Shown: positions 1 through 11,987, numbered from the stretch's first letter. The stretch is 64,000 nucleotides of DNA from Romanomermis culicivorax (GCA_963922205.1 CAWUHX010000036.1:1426001-1490000), one strand, 5' to 3'. Notes: generated by a model not told the origin, from the letters alone. Numbers and translations: made by a program.

Positions 1-495
1 TTTATTTCAAGAATTAGATTCGAGTTTTGTGTTTAAAAGTGGTAACCTCTAGAATTTATATTTGAAAACTTTTAAAAACAGTAATTTATTGGCAAACTCT
101 CATGAACTTGGCCGAAAAGGTATGAGTAAGAAGAGTAGAAATTTCCGAAAACTACCACCATGAAGCTGCTCGATTGATTTTAGGTTAAGAAAGGAATAAT
201 CGTTTCGAAAAGTTTACAGACTTGATGTATTGATCTTTCTCAAAAAAATGTGTCAAGGAAAAAATGTGAATCTTCATTAAATATCAAGAAAAAATTTTGA
301 AGATTACCAATTAAAACATGAGATAATACGTTTAAGATGATGAAAACTATTAAAGATTAAACGATAAGTGAAGGTAGACATGCTAGGAGCCCCACCTGAG
401 CTAGGAAATAAGTAATAATGCTTATTAAAGTTATAACTGGCGCGAAGCGCTGGAAAATTTTGAGATTATAACCTTCTAAAATGCACCAAAATGCA
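1..495 (+). repeat. Interspersed repeat R1, 3' part
   Basis: This stretch matches 32652-33125 almost base for base, and more loosely 29910-30322 (plus) and parts of 13380-13960 and 28770-29460 (minus). It contains the hairpin core GGCGCGAAGCGC at 440-452 followed by AAAATTTT, and ends with the motif CTAAAATGCACCAAAATGCA, which also terminates the palindrome at 30322. It has no coding potential. The upstream half of this unit is absent here but is seen at the far end of the window (63690-64000), so the window begins inside a dispersed repeat. Confidence 0.8.
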
Positions 496-611
496 TCTTT
501 TCTGTATCTGATGTGGTCAAACACACGACTAAAAAAATTCTGCACCAGTGCAGAAATCTCCAAAAAAAACTGCATGAAGCCTAAAAAGTCTGCACTGTGC
601 AGAAAAACAGT

Positions 612-2038
612 GCTGCATGTAGTGATGGACTGATGGCCAAAAATTTGCCATCGGCGATGCATCGGCCAGGGTCACCCATGGCATCGGCCGATGGCCGATT
701 GCCGATGCATCGGCTGTAACATGTACAAAATGCAACCTGAAGTTGCTACGCTGTAATAAATTTAAAATTATTATGAATTATTCACAAAGTTCTACTGATA
801 TTTTCAACATTTAATAATTAACAACATTTTCATTCATCCAATACGTCATCAACAAAATCATCTGTTGTACTATCTTCGCTTTGACTGCTGAGTTCACTAG
901 AAGCTTCTTCAACTTCAGCTTGTTTTTCAAAGTTGCACTATTAAATCTAATGGCATGCTTCAAAAATAAAAGCACTTGTACATTTTTCAGCATTAAATGG
1001 TATTTTATCCACTTATAATATCTTTTGCTTTTTAAAATGGTCATTCACTAGCTACTGGCCCAATCGGAGCTGATAAAAATTCCGTGGCAAGCTAAAGAAA
1101 ATTTTTTCATGATGAAACTTTTTAACTGTGCACTATTTTCACTCACATTAGCTAATTCTGGTTTTGTTGCAGCATTTTTCTTCCAATATTCTAGTGGCGA
1201 AGAATCAAAGTCTAGTTTTGATTCAGCAATGTATTCCAAAACGATGGCTTTTGCTTGCTCATATGTTGACATTTCACATTTTCCAGGCTCCAGCTCATCT
1301 TCAGATGAACTTCTCATAGCTGAATAATGCCTGAAATTTGTCAGTTTTGTGTAAAAGCTTGAATTATTTACATTATTATTAATCATGGCTTACTGAGAAA
1401 GTTTGGATGATGAGTTTGAAGATTTATCCAATTTTTGGACTATTTTTTCAGAAAAGCATTGATTTTGTTGTTTTTGATCAACAACTATTCTAACCTAAGC
1501 TAGTTCAGCTTTGTCTGCAGCGTGAGGATCACGGAAACCCTAAATTATTTAATTTTGGTTTGCATGATCAATATGTGTTATATTTCAAATTTCAATCCAA
1601 CCTTCTTTTTAAACCGAGGATCTTGTAAGGATGCCAAAGCATAAGGTTTATCGTCTTCAATGGGTTTAAAGTGGGCTGGATTATCATTTCCACAAAAATA
1701 TTGATTTACTTTTTCCCAAATTTTTTTACAAAAATTTTCAACAAAGTGACAAGTTGCCAAAAGATAATTATCTAAGGTGTGGATACATTATACATGTATT
1801 AAAATATATTCTTACCGTGGCTAAAATATCCCATTCATAGCTTGTCAAATTCTTGTTATTTAGTTCATCAATGACAACACAGGGCAGCCAGACATTAAAA
1901 CAACCATTTTCACAAAAAAATAATTGATTTACCAAAGTACTGTAAAATATAAATGTGAACAATCTGTTTTTTTAAGCATAAGCACCTCGGCCGATGCATC
2001 AGCCGATGTGGATGTATCGGTCCATCACTAGCTGCATG
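612..2038 (-). mobile_element. hAT DNA transposon with 8-bp target duplication
   Basis: The element runs from 620 to 2030. The octamer GCTGCATG occurs directly before it (612-619) and directly after it (2031-2038), the 8-bp duplication typical of hAT insertion. The ends are inverted: TAGTGATGGAC on the left and GTCCATCACTA on the right. Just inside both ends are repeated CGGCCGATGCATCGGC-type motifs, probably subterminal transposase-binding repeats (inference). The interior carries broken transposase reading frames on the minus strand. At 1.4 kb it is shorter than a complete autonomous hAT element (usually over 2.5 kb), so it is an internally deleted copy. Confidence 0.85.
1048..1962 (-). pseudogene. 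hAT transposase C-terminal remnant
   Basis: Three minus-strand frames in order resemble the C-terminal half of BED/hAT transposases. 1962-1768 contains LTSYEWDILATV, like the segment before the dimerisation region. 1760-1578 contains ALASLQDPRFKKK, matching the family LxxLLDPRFK motif. 1386-1048 contains LEYWKKNAATKPELA, matching the dimerisation domain (LxWW..N...P.L). The frames are separated by stops and frameshifts, and no N-terminal BED finger or catalytic RNase-H core is visible, so no active protein is expected. Assignment rests on motif recognition; a profile search with the hAT dimerisation domain would test it. Confidence 0.8.
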
Positions 2039-2499
2039 GGCGGCCCATGGTGATGGTCGGCTGACTTATAAGCAGCCGGGCTGAATGGGAGCGGGGAGAA
2101 AAAATTAGTAGTTCGGGCAGGGCCTGGGGGTTACAGGCCTATAAAAGGCAATGAAGGATAAGTAAGTGGATACATTAAAAATTTATTTTTGGTCAAATGC
2201 ATATTTACTGTATGTCATGTTACTTGGTTAAATTTTGATTTGCTTTAATCATCTGCTCTGCATTACACCCATAGTAAGATACTCATCAGGTGCTCCCAAT
2301 CTGAATTTTCAATTTCAGTGCAATCTTTTTCCTGAATCTGCTGCTTTTTCCTTTCAAAGCTGGACCCTTGTTCTTAGGTGTGATGCAACTTTTCATACCA
2401 TTTATTCTTCTATCTTCAATGATAGTGCTTCAAATTATGATGAACCGGCATCTGAAATTTACAGCTCAACATCGAGATCATTTGAAAAAATTCTGCGCC

Positions 2500-3400
2500 A
2501 TGTGCAACAGGTACCCGAACCCGAATATTGGGTACCTGAGCTATTTTCAGTGACCCGAACCGAACCCAAATAAATCGCCTCTTGGATACCCAAACCGAAC
2601 CCGAATAGTTTTGACAATTTTCCAGGTTTATTCGAATGTATAGGAGACTTTAGAGCACCTATATTCTTGAAAATCAATTCATCAACAACAATATTTACTC
2701 ATCAATATTTTTTAATCGCACTTTATCAAAATAATTTTAACAAACAATAATTTTTCAGCAGCTTGACCCTTTATTTCTCTTTCAAGATTTTCATTTATTC
2801 TGTACAGTGTTAGGCTTAAATCTAAGTAGGTCATTCAGTTTTTCAATGCTTAGTGTAAGTATGGCGTCTTTTGACATTACCTTATCAATGACTGTCACAT
2901 TTGCCAAACATCTGTTGTGAATGATATTCCACATTCCTTTAAATTGTTAACTCATTCTTGAACAGCTCTTCACAATTCTTCATAAATACTTTCCATTTCT
3001 GAACAAAAAAATGTCTGATCTTTTAATCAATATGATGACATGGCCTGTAAAAAATCGAAAAAACTAGAAAAGATCAGTCAGTATTCTTATCAACATTCAA
3101 ATTAGTTTTACCCATCCTATCAATCGAGAAAATCCAATATCATTCGAATGACTAAATGGCAAGTCATCTAAGGCGAGCATTTCACAAATATATGTGTCAG
3201 GCATATCTGACCATGGGGTCACTGTCTGTCTGCCCATTTTTTAGTCTGTAGAATGTTTCCCATCGTGATTTGTGACTGAAAGTTCACCTATTTTTATTGA
3301 ATTACCCGAACCTGAGTAAATTTAGAATCAATACCTTAACCCGAACATGAATAAATCAAAAAAGACTACCCAATCCAAATGCCAAATAAATGGAAATTCA
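2500..3400 (-). pseudogene. Second hAT transposase remnant in an ACCCGAACC-rich repeat
   Basis: On the minus strand around 3230-3120 a frame reads EMLALDDLPFS...GFSRLIG, the hallmark N-terminal hAT motif (PFS.v...GF..l). Near 2945-2905 another frame reads ISFTTDVW, matching the TTDxW segment at the start of the catalytic core. The order is right for one minus-strand gene but the frames are broken. The flanks at 2505-2625 and 3300-3375 are rich in ACCCGAACC, including a short palindrome GGTACCCGAA...TTGGGTACC at 2507-2536. I could not fix exact termini or a target duplication. Confidence 0.6.
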
Positions 3401-3589
3401 CTACACATTGCATCCCTACCATGTATGTTATTGATAAAAGTTTACTTGAAGGGACAATGACCTTCCTGCCTTCTTTTTTACATGCAACTGGAGCAACGAA
3501 AACACTATTCCTGCCTTTGGTTCTATTGGGTTTTCATTCAATCATCAATGGTAGTAGTGGCTATTCTACTGTATAGTTTACAACCATGT

Positions 3590-3775
3590 ATGTATCAGGG
3601 AGCATTTTTGAAAATATAAGGTCTGAGTCCAAAATTTTTAGAATATCAGGTCCGGCTCTGGGTTCAAAATTTTAAGAATATCGGGTCTGGGTGTAAAATT
3701 TTGTGAATATCGAGTCCAAGTTTAGCAGAACAGTCGGGTAATTTTGGGTCCAGGTCCATTATGTTTTTCCATACA
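3590..3775. repeat. TCCAAAATTTTAAGAATATCGGGTC-type subrepeats
   Basis: Three degenerate direct repeats of about 33-35 bp carry the core GTCCAAAATTTTAAGAATATCGGGTC with variations. The same motif family recurs at 7020-7165 and as an inverted pair at 33826-34075. No coding frame. It probably represents ends of a dispersed repeat family. Confidence 0.6.
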
Positions 3776-4099
3776 CTAATCTGTGTGACATTATTAAGCC
3801 ATGATTTCTGAGAGATTTTACTTACTGCTTTATTGGCCTATGATAAGTTGGAAATTCTGAAAATATCTGGAAATGGGATATTTTGAGTGGTTTTAAATGC
3901 TGAGTAGGGATGAATTGGTTTCACTTTTTCGAGTTTTCAAGTTTTCGTTTCGGGTTTGCATTTTTTGGGTTTACAGTTTCGGTTTGGGTTTTCAGATTTG
4001 CAAAACCACAGTTTCGGTTTTGGTTTTCATGCTTTATTTTATAGTTATTGAAATTGAAAGATGAAATTGACATGCAAAGTATTTTTTCTCGTTTTATTG

Positions 4100-5413
4100 T
4101 ACACTACCAGGCGAAACTAACCGTCTACGCCAGACGCGTTCGGACGCGTCTTTGAACTGAAAATGAACTATGCTCGAAAAAATGATTAATGACACAGGCG
4201 CGAGTAGAAGTGCTCCTGAAAGATGGCCGCCATTGTGTGTGAGAAGTGAAACAATTGTCGCGTGCTGTGTCTTTTTCTGAGATTTATTATTATGTGAATA
4301 TACTGTAGAACGACGAAAATTTGCGTGCTCAATAATAAAACATGTAAACAAAAACATTGAGGTAAAAAATTAAAACATTGTGGGACCACCTTCATTTTCT
4401 AATACAGCTCTAGCGATCCGTGGTATGCCTTTGATGTATGTCCTACATTGTTGTTTTGTCATTTGAGTGCACCAAAAATCCATAATGCCTGCGATAAGTT
4501 CACTTAAATTACGTGGTTTTATGTGCCCTCGCAAATGTTCTTTGAGTTGATGCCAAACTTTCTCAATGGGATTGAAATCAGGCGATTCTGGCGGCCAAAA
4601 ACATAAGCGCTGAACGTGGTTTGCTTCCATAAAACTCGAAGAAAAACGGCTCGTGTGCATTGGTGCATTGTCCATTTGCAAAATGGCTGCCGGAAATTTT
4701 TTGACAAAAGGTAAATAGAAGTTCGTCAAAAAATTGCACTATCCATCCGGTCCTGTCCGTCAAAAATACAAATTTTTGTGGCGCCAAATGAGCTGATTCC
4801 AGCCCAAACATGAACCTTGACAAAAGAATATTGTACATTTTGCCTATTGTATCTATAAGAAGCGAATAGTTGAATAGAACCAAAAAACCAAAAAAACGCA
4901 CCAAAATAAAAATAGTAATTTTTGACGGAAAAAATAGTAAGACTGAAGAACTTGTAGTAATTTGGTCTTGAATTCATGTTCACGTTCAGTGCACTATGAA
5001 ATATTCATTGGCAATCTCCTTGATGAATTATTTCTCGTTTAAATTCTTCCACACTTAGTGATGGTCACACTTGTTCACCACACTTTCATGATCCTATGAC
5101 TTCCGTAGCTAAATAAATAATTTTCGGATATTTCAGCCCGACAGGGAGAAAATCGTGATCAATATTATTTCTATTATCATGATGCATGAATATAAATACA
5201 AATATAAATAATGTGCATATACAGTATGCTTAGCCAAATGTTTGGAATAATAGACTTTCCATCCTATGACTGAAAGAAAAGGCGCAAATATCTTTGCCGC
5301 ACATACTAGAAAGAAAAAAATGACATATCCAGTATCTTTGTGCATTTGCCGAAAAAAATTCTGGACGCGTCCAGGACGCGAATTTTTGAGGGTTAGTTTC
5401 GTCTGGTAGTGTA
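4100..5413 (-). mobile_element. Tc1/mariner element with TA target duplication
   Basis: The element occupies 4102-5411, flanked by TA at 4100-4101 and 5412-5413, the target duplication of Tc1/mariner elements. The ends are inverted: CACTACCAGGCGAAACTAAC on the left, and the complement of CACTACCAGACGAAACTAAC on the right. GACGCGTC-type repeats follow just inside both ends. Its terminal repeats are shared with the 418-bp MITE at 59089-59506. Only the C-terminal part of the transposase is recognisable; about 360 bp remain between the coding remnant and the right end, too little for a full N-terminal DNA-binding region, so the copy is internally deleted. Confidence 0.88.
4370..4983 (-). pseudogene. 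Tc1-like transposase, C-terminal DDE part, frameshifted
   Basis: Frame 4983-4726 ends with VKVHVWAGISSFGATKICIF, matching the Tc1 catalytic core after the first aspartate (V.vWg.is..G...l.f). The next frame, 4729-4370, continues with MDNAPMHTSRF and SPDFNPIEKVWHQLK, the second catalytic Asp and the catalytic Glu, with 35 residues between them (the usual Tc1/mariner range is 34-41). The two frames overlap by a few bases, so one frameshift separates them. The helix-turn-helix DNA-binding region is missing. The protein would bind terminal repeats and carry out cut-and-paste transposition; this copy cannot. Confidence 0.9.
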
Positions 5414-7019
5414 CAGAAGAAAATGGTTAATGCTGATCTGAGATCTGAGGAAATTGATGGAGCTGTTGTTCAAATAATTGCTGTTGATGATCCACCTTTT
5501 AGTGTTGTTGAGAATCCAGGTTTCATCAACTTGATCACAAAAGTGAGTAGGGATGATCAGTGATAAAACTAGAGGTAAGTCAGGTTGAATCAAAGTCTTG
5601 ATGGATTTTTGCAATTCAACAAATTTTAGCCTGCAACATATCAGCTTAAAGGAAGAAAATTCTATAAAAGACTGATTTATAAGCAATATGGTGATCTAAA
5701 AAATCGACTGAAATTAATTATAAGTAAAAAGGGTTCAAGTGGAATTTTTTCACTACTGATTTATGGTCCAATGAGAAAAAAGGCTTAATAAAACAGGAGC
5801 TTTTGCACCAGGAATATTGATATGCTAAAATGTATTTAAATGATACATATCCAGAACATCCCTATTGGGTACTGTGACAGCATTCATTCAGCACAAAAAT
5901 CAAAATTCGCGTACCTACAGTAGTCCAGAAGTTGGAAATTTTACACTTTTTAGACATTTTGCAGTCTCTATAAATGTTTAAAAATATCTGAATGTCCATT
6001 ATGTTATGTATGAAAAAAATTTTTCTGATACCTTACTTTACACTTGCTATGCTATTTTAAAGTGTCAAAAATGAAGTTGAAATAACCCGAAAAAGTCATC
6101 ATCAATCGGATGCAGGAAACATTAAAAACGTTCAGATTGGAGGAATAAAAAGAAAAGATGTGTATCGAATCACTGGCGTGTATCCATCGATCTATTCAAA
6201 TGGTTGTGCAACTGTTGTCTCGGAAGAGATGCAACAGAAATTCCTTTTTTTCAATAATCCAATCGAAAGAGTCGAAGCTGCAAATAATGTTACAAAGTAA
6301 ATTACATCTGTCTGACTCCTGCCCATGTTATAAGGCGTGAGAAAATTTTCTACAGTTGAAGGTACCCGTTTCACACCATTTGATATTACTCAGATGAAGA
6401 TAAATGAAATGATAATCGATTGCAGTATGTTTCTAATACAGCAAAATGCTTGAACTCTTGCCATTTTCCCGTAAAAAGGTGTCAAAGAATGACACGATTT
6501 CTGAAGTTTAATGAAAATTTTCAACTTTTCTGACCTTGCATTTGAAGCATGTCGTTCTGCAATCATCAAAGCTGAACAAATGAAAATTTACAAAAACCAA
6601 CCCACACATTTTCTTGTTTTCTCAGAACTTTATTGGTTGGGGATTTATTCAGATTCAAAAAGACGTTTGAATGACAGTGCAGTGTGTGCCCATTGCTACA
6701 ACTTCCAAAAGGTGACAATAATCGGATTGAAATTTCAACTCAATATGTTGGACATTAGTGATGGAAAAGATTCTGCCGCATCCTATAGGTGCATGTCCAG
6801 AAAGATGTCCAAATATTTTTTTGACTTTCTTCCACGTCCTTCTGGACACTTAGAAAGTGTAAAACGTGTTTTCGAACGCAGTATATTTTAAATCTGAGTC
6901 AGTCTCACAATGATCTCAATGAAGTCTTGATTTGTTAATTTCATATTTGAATAGTCAATTGATGTGTCAATACATTCTTTAACATGGGTATTTGTTTTCA
7001 GCTGAATGACTATGTTATA

Positions 7020-7170
7020 CATCAGACCCGAATCAGGACCGTAACAATATCATCGGGACCGGGTCAAAAATTTTAAGAATTCGGGTTCGGGCGCGGGTCC
7101 AACAAAATAGTCGGTTAATTTCGCGTCTCATTTTGGGTGCCCGTACCTGATACATCTTTAAAAATTTTTA
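7020..7170. repeat. AAAATTTTAAGAATTCGGG repeat fragment
   Basis: This is a short copy of the repeat family seen at 3590-3775 and 33826-34075, with GGGTCAAAAATTTTAAGAAT followed by the block containing TCGGTTAATTTCGCGTCTCA. It lies just past the third hAT remnant and may mark an element boundary (inference). Confidence 0.5.
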
Positions 7171-8492
7171 AATTTTCGCATTCAAAATTTGAAATTACCG
7201 ACTTCCATATAGCAGCGTTGTTGTTGTAGCCAGAATATAAAAAATTATCCATGTTATTCTCAACATGAGTAAACTTATTAGTTTGTTCGATATCTTATTA
7301 GCAAAACTGCTGTTGAAGGATCAGATGTTCAAAAAACTGCTGAACGAACTATGCTAATATTTCTCGTCTATCGAAAAATTTGAAATTGACAATATTTTGG
7401 GATCACTGAAAAGGAATTCAAAAAATTCCTAAAATGGTGACTGTCACATGGAGAATTTTATCAATTCCAGCTTCAGCTACTGCTAGCAATGCATTTTAAG
7501 CACAGGTAAATATATTGTCATGGAATTACGCCAAAAAATTAACAGCGGAAAACTTGATGATTTGATATTTATGATTCTATGATGTGTCTTTCAATTTTTG
7601 GATTTTGAATCATTAGTATTTCAAGTTTTGGAATATGGACTTTTATGGGCTAGGCCAGCCTTCTTTTCTCGGCCCGTTGATGGACCGGCTACTGGCCGAA
7701 GCGTCTCCCTACGGGAAAGGGACGTTGTAATACAAGATTTCTCCCAATCCATCAACAGGTTCTTTCCTAGCCTAGCCACCTTTGTTGAGTCCTGGCGCTA
7801 CAGTGACACCCGCTCCGACACTGGCCATTGGTCAGAACATGTCTGACGCAACATTCGTTTGCTCAAACGTTCCAATTTTGTTTCAGATTGATGGACTAAG
7901 CTGATGGCTTCGGAACAATTCGCAAGATGATACTCGGAAATAATGTGCTTTATTTTTAGGCGCGAAGCGTTAAATTTTTTATTGTACTAGTTTTCCCTTG
8001 TCTATAGTACCTATTTTATTCATATTTTTTACTGGCGACAAACTTATAGCGTTCCAATTTTCGTGTTGATTCCGGAGAAAATGCATTTATTTTTCAAATT
8101 TTCGATTAAAAGTTTATTCGTGGAATTAATAAAATAAATCGAGTCGACTGCTAAATGAAGTTAGGGATGACAAATCTTTCTCGGGGTCTTTCGGGTCATC
8201 ACCTAAACAACGCTGTTACACTCGTATGAAAATTTTTTGATTCATGCTAAAATGTCTCTGATAGAGGCTTAAACAAAATCGTCAGCCCCTTCGAATAGTA
8301 ATAGGGGATAAGGGGATATCTGCTATGAGAATTGTTCAAGAATGCTGCAGTCAAACTTCAATGAAGCGTCTTTATAAATCCGATGAACGTTAACCTCCCA
8401 AAAGCACACAGGAAGACTCGTTCTCTCATGGGAACTCGATAAATAATTAACGACTAGAAATCGAACCAAAGAGGAAAGGAGTCTCACTTTTT
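7171..8492. other. Unassigned, with one GC-richer ORF at 7598-7846
   Basis: Mostly AT-rich non-coding DNA. The exception is 7598-7846, an 82-codon plus-strand ORF whose second half is GC-richer than its surroundings. It has no motif I recognise and no obvious splice context. A hairpin core GGCGCGAAGCG sits at 7959-7970. Nothing else is supported. Confidence 0.4.
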
Positions 8493-8639
8493 TTGGTTCG
8501 CGGGATCCATTTGGCTGTCTCTTTCAAACGCTATCTCACGGAGCCAGCTCTCACAGCATCTCTCTATCAGAGAAAATTTTGTGGAATCTATTTTCTCCCT
8601 ATTGTCTCTCCGAGAGCTAAGAGCAAAAATCGAGGGACA

Positions 8640-9480
8640 GAGCCAATTGTTGCAACAGAGACTGCAGTCTGTATAGCCAGGCGGATATATAGACTGCAGT
8701 CTGTATAGACAAGCGGCTATACAGACTGTCTTTTGCTTGCGGAAATGTACAGTAAACTACGATATGCAATGAACAAACTTCCAAACCTGCAGACATAGTA
8801 TGAAATCGACACGACGAGTTCATGGGTATATCAACACTACAGTAAACGATATTGATAAGATAAGTACGCGTACCTTGATTATCACAGCTCGAAAATGACA
8901 ATTTTCCCATGGTATCATTTTTTCTTCAGCTAATTGTACAGATGTTACAAAAGAAAAATCGCTCGATAATCAAAGTAGATGTATAACTTGCTTTTCTTGA
9001 AATGCTTCTAAATATTGAAAGTGGAAAGCAGTAGTAGCTTAGGTTTCTGATAAACAATATATCATACTGGACTGTACATTTATGAGCATACTAATCAAAC
9101 CTTCAACAATTATTCGAGTGAACATTTTTACAGTAAAAGCTCAATGTAAACGATTTGGCCAACAGTACTGATTTGTGCCATTTTTTATGTGGAAAAATTG
9201 TTAAAGATGAAGGCACATTTGATATGGCTATACGACTTGAAACAATGCCTACATTACATGAACAAGAAATCATATTTCGACCATTCGACGAATTTTTGAT
9301 AGCCAAAAGAATGGTTTTCTAACATCCAAATTGCAATTTCGTTTATCTGAAGTCAAATATGAGGTAAAGTTAATATTACTCTTTTGGAATCAAGTATGCT
9401 TTGTTCGGAAAAATCGTTAAACTGCAGCATAGTTTTCATCCTTATGACGTTTTTTTCTTTCTTCTCTCATTTTCCTTCAT
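8640..9480 (+). repeat. Arm A of a long-range inverted duplication
   Basis: Read on the opposite strand, this block matches 52620-53290 over most of its length; short translations of the two copies are nearly the same, which shows sequence identity rather than a gene. The first part (8740-8980) is also homologous to the right arm of the foldback element at 50495-50810. The left edge contains a direct repeat of the palindromic AGACTGCAGTCTGTATAG (8659-8707). The distal half (8990-9200) recurs in plus orientation at 53600-53830. Confidence 0.75.
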
Positions 9481-9639
9481 AATGTCACGTGCCGCTCAAT
9501 TTTCTCAACGTCACGTGATCCACATCATGCTGATCTTTTATTTTTCGCCATGTTTTGTTTATAACTCATTCATTTTCCGTTTGTTTTGTTTATTATTTTT
9601 CTGCACATGCATTTTGTGTTCGTTTTTATAATGATTCAT

Positions 9640-10380
9640 GCATTTGTCACATTAAACGAATGGGGGGGGGGCATGTCACATTAAGTAGATCTTGTGATCA
9701 GTCACATTGATGGGAAAACCCATACCATATTTCGTAGAAAATATGGTCATGCCACTGTGAGTGTCATGCTGTGATCAACTTGGGTGGCTCCGTTAGGTAT
9801 TCATTTCTGAAACCTAACCAGCTGGTACTGACTACAGGAAAACCTATAGTGTACCTGGGACTTGTCCTACGGTTCTGCTGTAGAATAATGGACAACACCT
9901 CGGGGTCAGGGGTGGCAATCCCTAGTCCTCATTCACTGAGAATGAGGGACTGTGCCATTCGTGGAATGGCTTACTGTAGGGGACCCGATTGTAAACCTAA
10001 ATCCCCTTTTTGACCCCGACCTTAAGGGTTCAAGGGCTGTTCTAATTGAGGGGATTCTCAAGGGAAAACCGACTTAATAAGGAGGATTCCCACAAAACAT
10101 ACCCTCAACAATAATAACCCCTGAGAAGACTTATCACCTAGTCCTCTTCTCAAAGTACTCAGCGTGGGGGGACAAGTTCAAGGGTTGTTCGCGGATCCTG
10201 GGGACGATGGGAGCAGGTACGGTAATTCCGATTCGGTTCAGCACTGGGTTTTGACTGACACGGGTTGGCAGATGACGTAAAACGTTCCTCGAGGGAGGTG
10301 ATGGGGGATCTCTAACCAAAAGGCAAATACACGGTAATGGAATACGGTAATGCAAATGCAAGGGAGGCACCGAAGGCAAT
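9640..10380 (-). repeat. Block B of the inverted duplication
   Basis: This non-coding block matches 49390-50040 in the opposite orientation. Shared landmarks include GGATTGCCA, CCTACAGTAAG, CATTCCACGAATGGCA and CAGGGGTTATT. It contains a G9 run near 9661. No ORF of weight and no transposase motif were found; its nature is unknown. Confidence 0.7.
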
Positions 10381-10439
10381 ATGTAAATTTATTAATAAAG
10401 TTGGTGGTGGACACAGTGTAACATACATGCTGAAGCATT

Positions 10440-11260
10440 AATGTAAATACAAATTGTACAGTATGTGATATTCATTTATTAGATATAATTTCATTTATTA
10501 ATCTATCATCTCAAGGGCGTCAGGAATTCACACCCAAATATTTCCATAAATTTATGTGAAGTACTTTATTTTGATCGTCCCACACCCCATTGACCCAATT
10601 AAAGATGCACATAATTATTTCCACATTGGCACCTGGCCCTCGTAATGCACATGAGAATACACATTCTGTAGGTACAATAATGCCCTCCAAAGGCGTAAAC
10701 ACACCTGCCCATGTAGAAAGTACAGAAATCTCAACCCAGACAAAAGATTTAGGAGGAATGCATGAAAAAACCGAAAAACGTATGAAAAACTAAAAACATA
10801 GAGGCGGCAAAGCATACTGTAGATTGAAAGCATATAAGCGTGGAAATTAGGAGTAAATTAAAAGCAAGAGGCGTGGCGAAAGAAACATACAGTAGGCGGA
10901 ACAGGTAAGCGAAGCAGCGATTGGTTAGGCCAGCCGACGGAAGCGGACCTCCCACGATGCGAGGGCGTGGATCAAAGAAGTAATATAAAAGACAAGAAAA
11001 CGGGGAAAAAGACAGATTTTTATGTATATTTTGATTGAGTTGTCGATATTTTTATGCAAGCGTAAGATGTGGTTTATTCCGAAGCGATTATCTTGTGTTT
11101 CATATCAATGGCCAAAGCAATCGTCGAATTTGTTATATTTATTATTATATTTGTCGTGCATCTTAATCACCATTTGTCCCCCTATCCCCGTTCTTGAAGC
11201 AAATAGAGGTAGAGTAAAAATCTGGTCATTACAGCAGGAATATGCAAATTTTATAAAATA
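10440..11260 (-). repeat. Block C, reordered part of the inverted duplication
   Basis: Segments match 51120-51680 in opposite orientation (for example the stretch around 10615-10690 with GCACATGAGAATACACATTC). In the partner copy this block is not between B and D but further along, so either it was inserted here or the partner was rearranged. AT-rich and without recognised coding motifs. Confidence 0.55.
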
Positions 11261-11264
11261 AAAC

Positions 11265-11900
11265 ATTGACGAACGCGGAGATGCAGCTAAAACGCAAATG
11301 GAGACGATTAGGCCCAAAAATGAGTGCAAAACTAAAGAAACAAGCCCTTTTAAAGGGCCCCATAAACCTACAGTATGCCTTGAGCAGAGCTAGCCACACC
11401 GAAGCTAACTTATACAGTGGAAATCGCTGCAGAAGATGCCTATGGTCACATAGACATTTTCCAGTTCAACTACCTTAAGCATTGGGGCGAGTTTGACTCT
11501 CCATGCTAAACATATGAACATCATTTAGAGAGAATTTCCAACTAGGCGTTTCACGTTGCGAAACGTCACTAGTTTTTGCTGATAAGAGGTGCATGTTGTG
11601 CTCCATTACAGTGATGAGCTCGGAGAGCTTATCTTTGGCGGAAATTCTAACTAACAGGTTACATACCATAGTCTATGTGCATAATGGAAAAATAATAAAT
11701 CATAACAGAAATGAAAGTACGAAAATGAAACAGAAACAAACGCAAAAAGTACACACAGAAAATGCATGTAAAAATATAAGGACGAAAGGCTTAATTAAAG
11801 TAAGTGATTGTAAAACAGAACATGGCAAAAAACATAACCAAAAAGCATGATGTGAATCACATGACCTTGGGCAAAATTCATCGGCACGTGACACAGCCGT
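11265..11900 (-). repeat. Block D of the inverted duplication
   Basis: Matches 48620-49280 in the opposite orientation, including GAAACGTCACTAGTTTT, GCATGTTGTGCTCC and CATATGAACATCATTTAGAG. Several small ORFs cross it in various frames but none shows a protein motif. Confidence 0.7.
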
Positions 11901-11987
11901 CCTTTGAAAAATGGCATCCTGGTCCTTGTGTTGTCAAAGTTTATGCAGCATGTCCGTCGGCGTTTTCACTATGTACTTTACCTTGCC

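Larger units (their letters stand above)
3900..6900 (+). pseudogene. Third hAT transposase remnant, interrupted by a Tc1 element
   Basis: Directly after the Tc1 insertion, plus-strand frames resemble a hAT transposase N-terminal half. 5440-5550 reads DDPPFSVVENPGF, the classic PFSxVE..GF motif. About 5630-5720 has a segment like the family 'R..i......Y...k..lk' stretch. 5745-5785 reads FFTTDLWSNEKKG, matching TTDxWs at the start of the catalytic core. Frameshifts and stops separate them. The likely upstream non-coding end of the same element (GTAGGGATGAATTGG, then GGTTTTCGGTTT-type runs, 3903-4085) lies left of the Tc1 copy, so the Tc1 element landed inside this hAT. Downstream, an ORF at 6511-6891 has no recognised motif. 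The right terminus was not found. Confidence 0.65.

Noticed and set aside
4186..4395. Small minus-strand ORFs near the Tc1 left end
   Set aside because: They lie 3' of the transposase in terminal sequence and show no homology.
8617..8910. Conserved protein shared with 53107-53433
   Set aside because: The similarity covers non-coding flanks equally and reflects the inverted duplication, not coding constraint; no motif is present.
9640..10360. rRNA or structural RNA fragment in block B
   Set aside because: The sequence is conserved between the two copies but matches no rRNA core motif that I recognise and has no clear fold.
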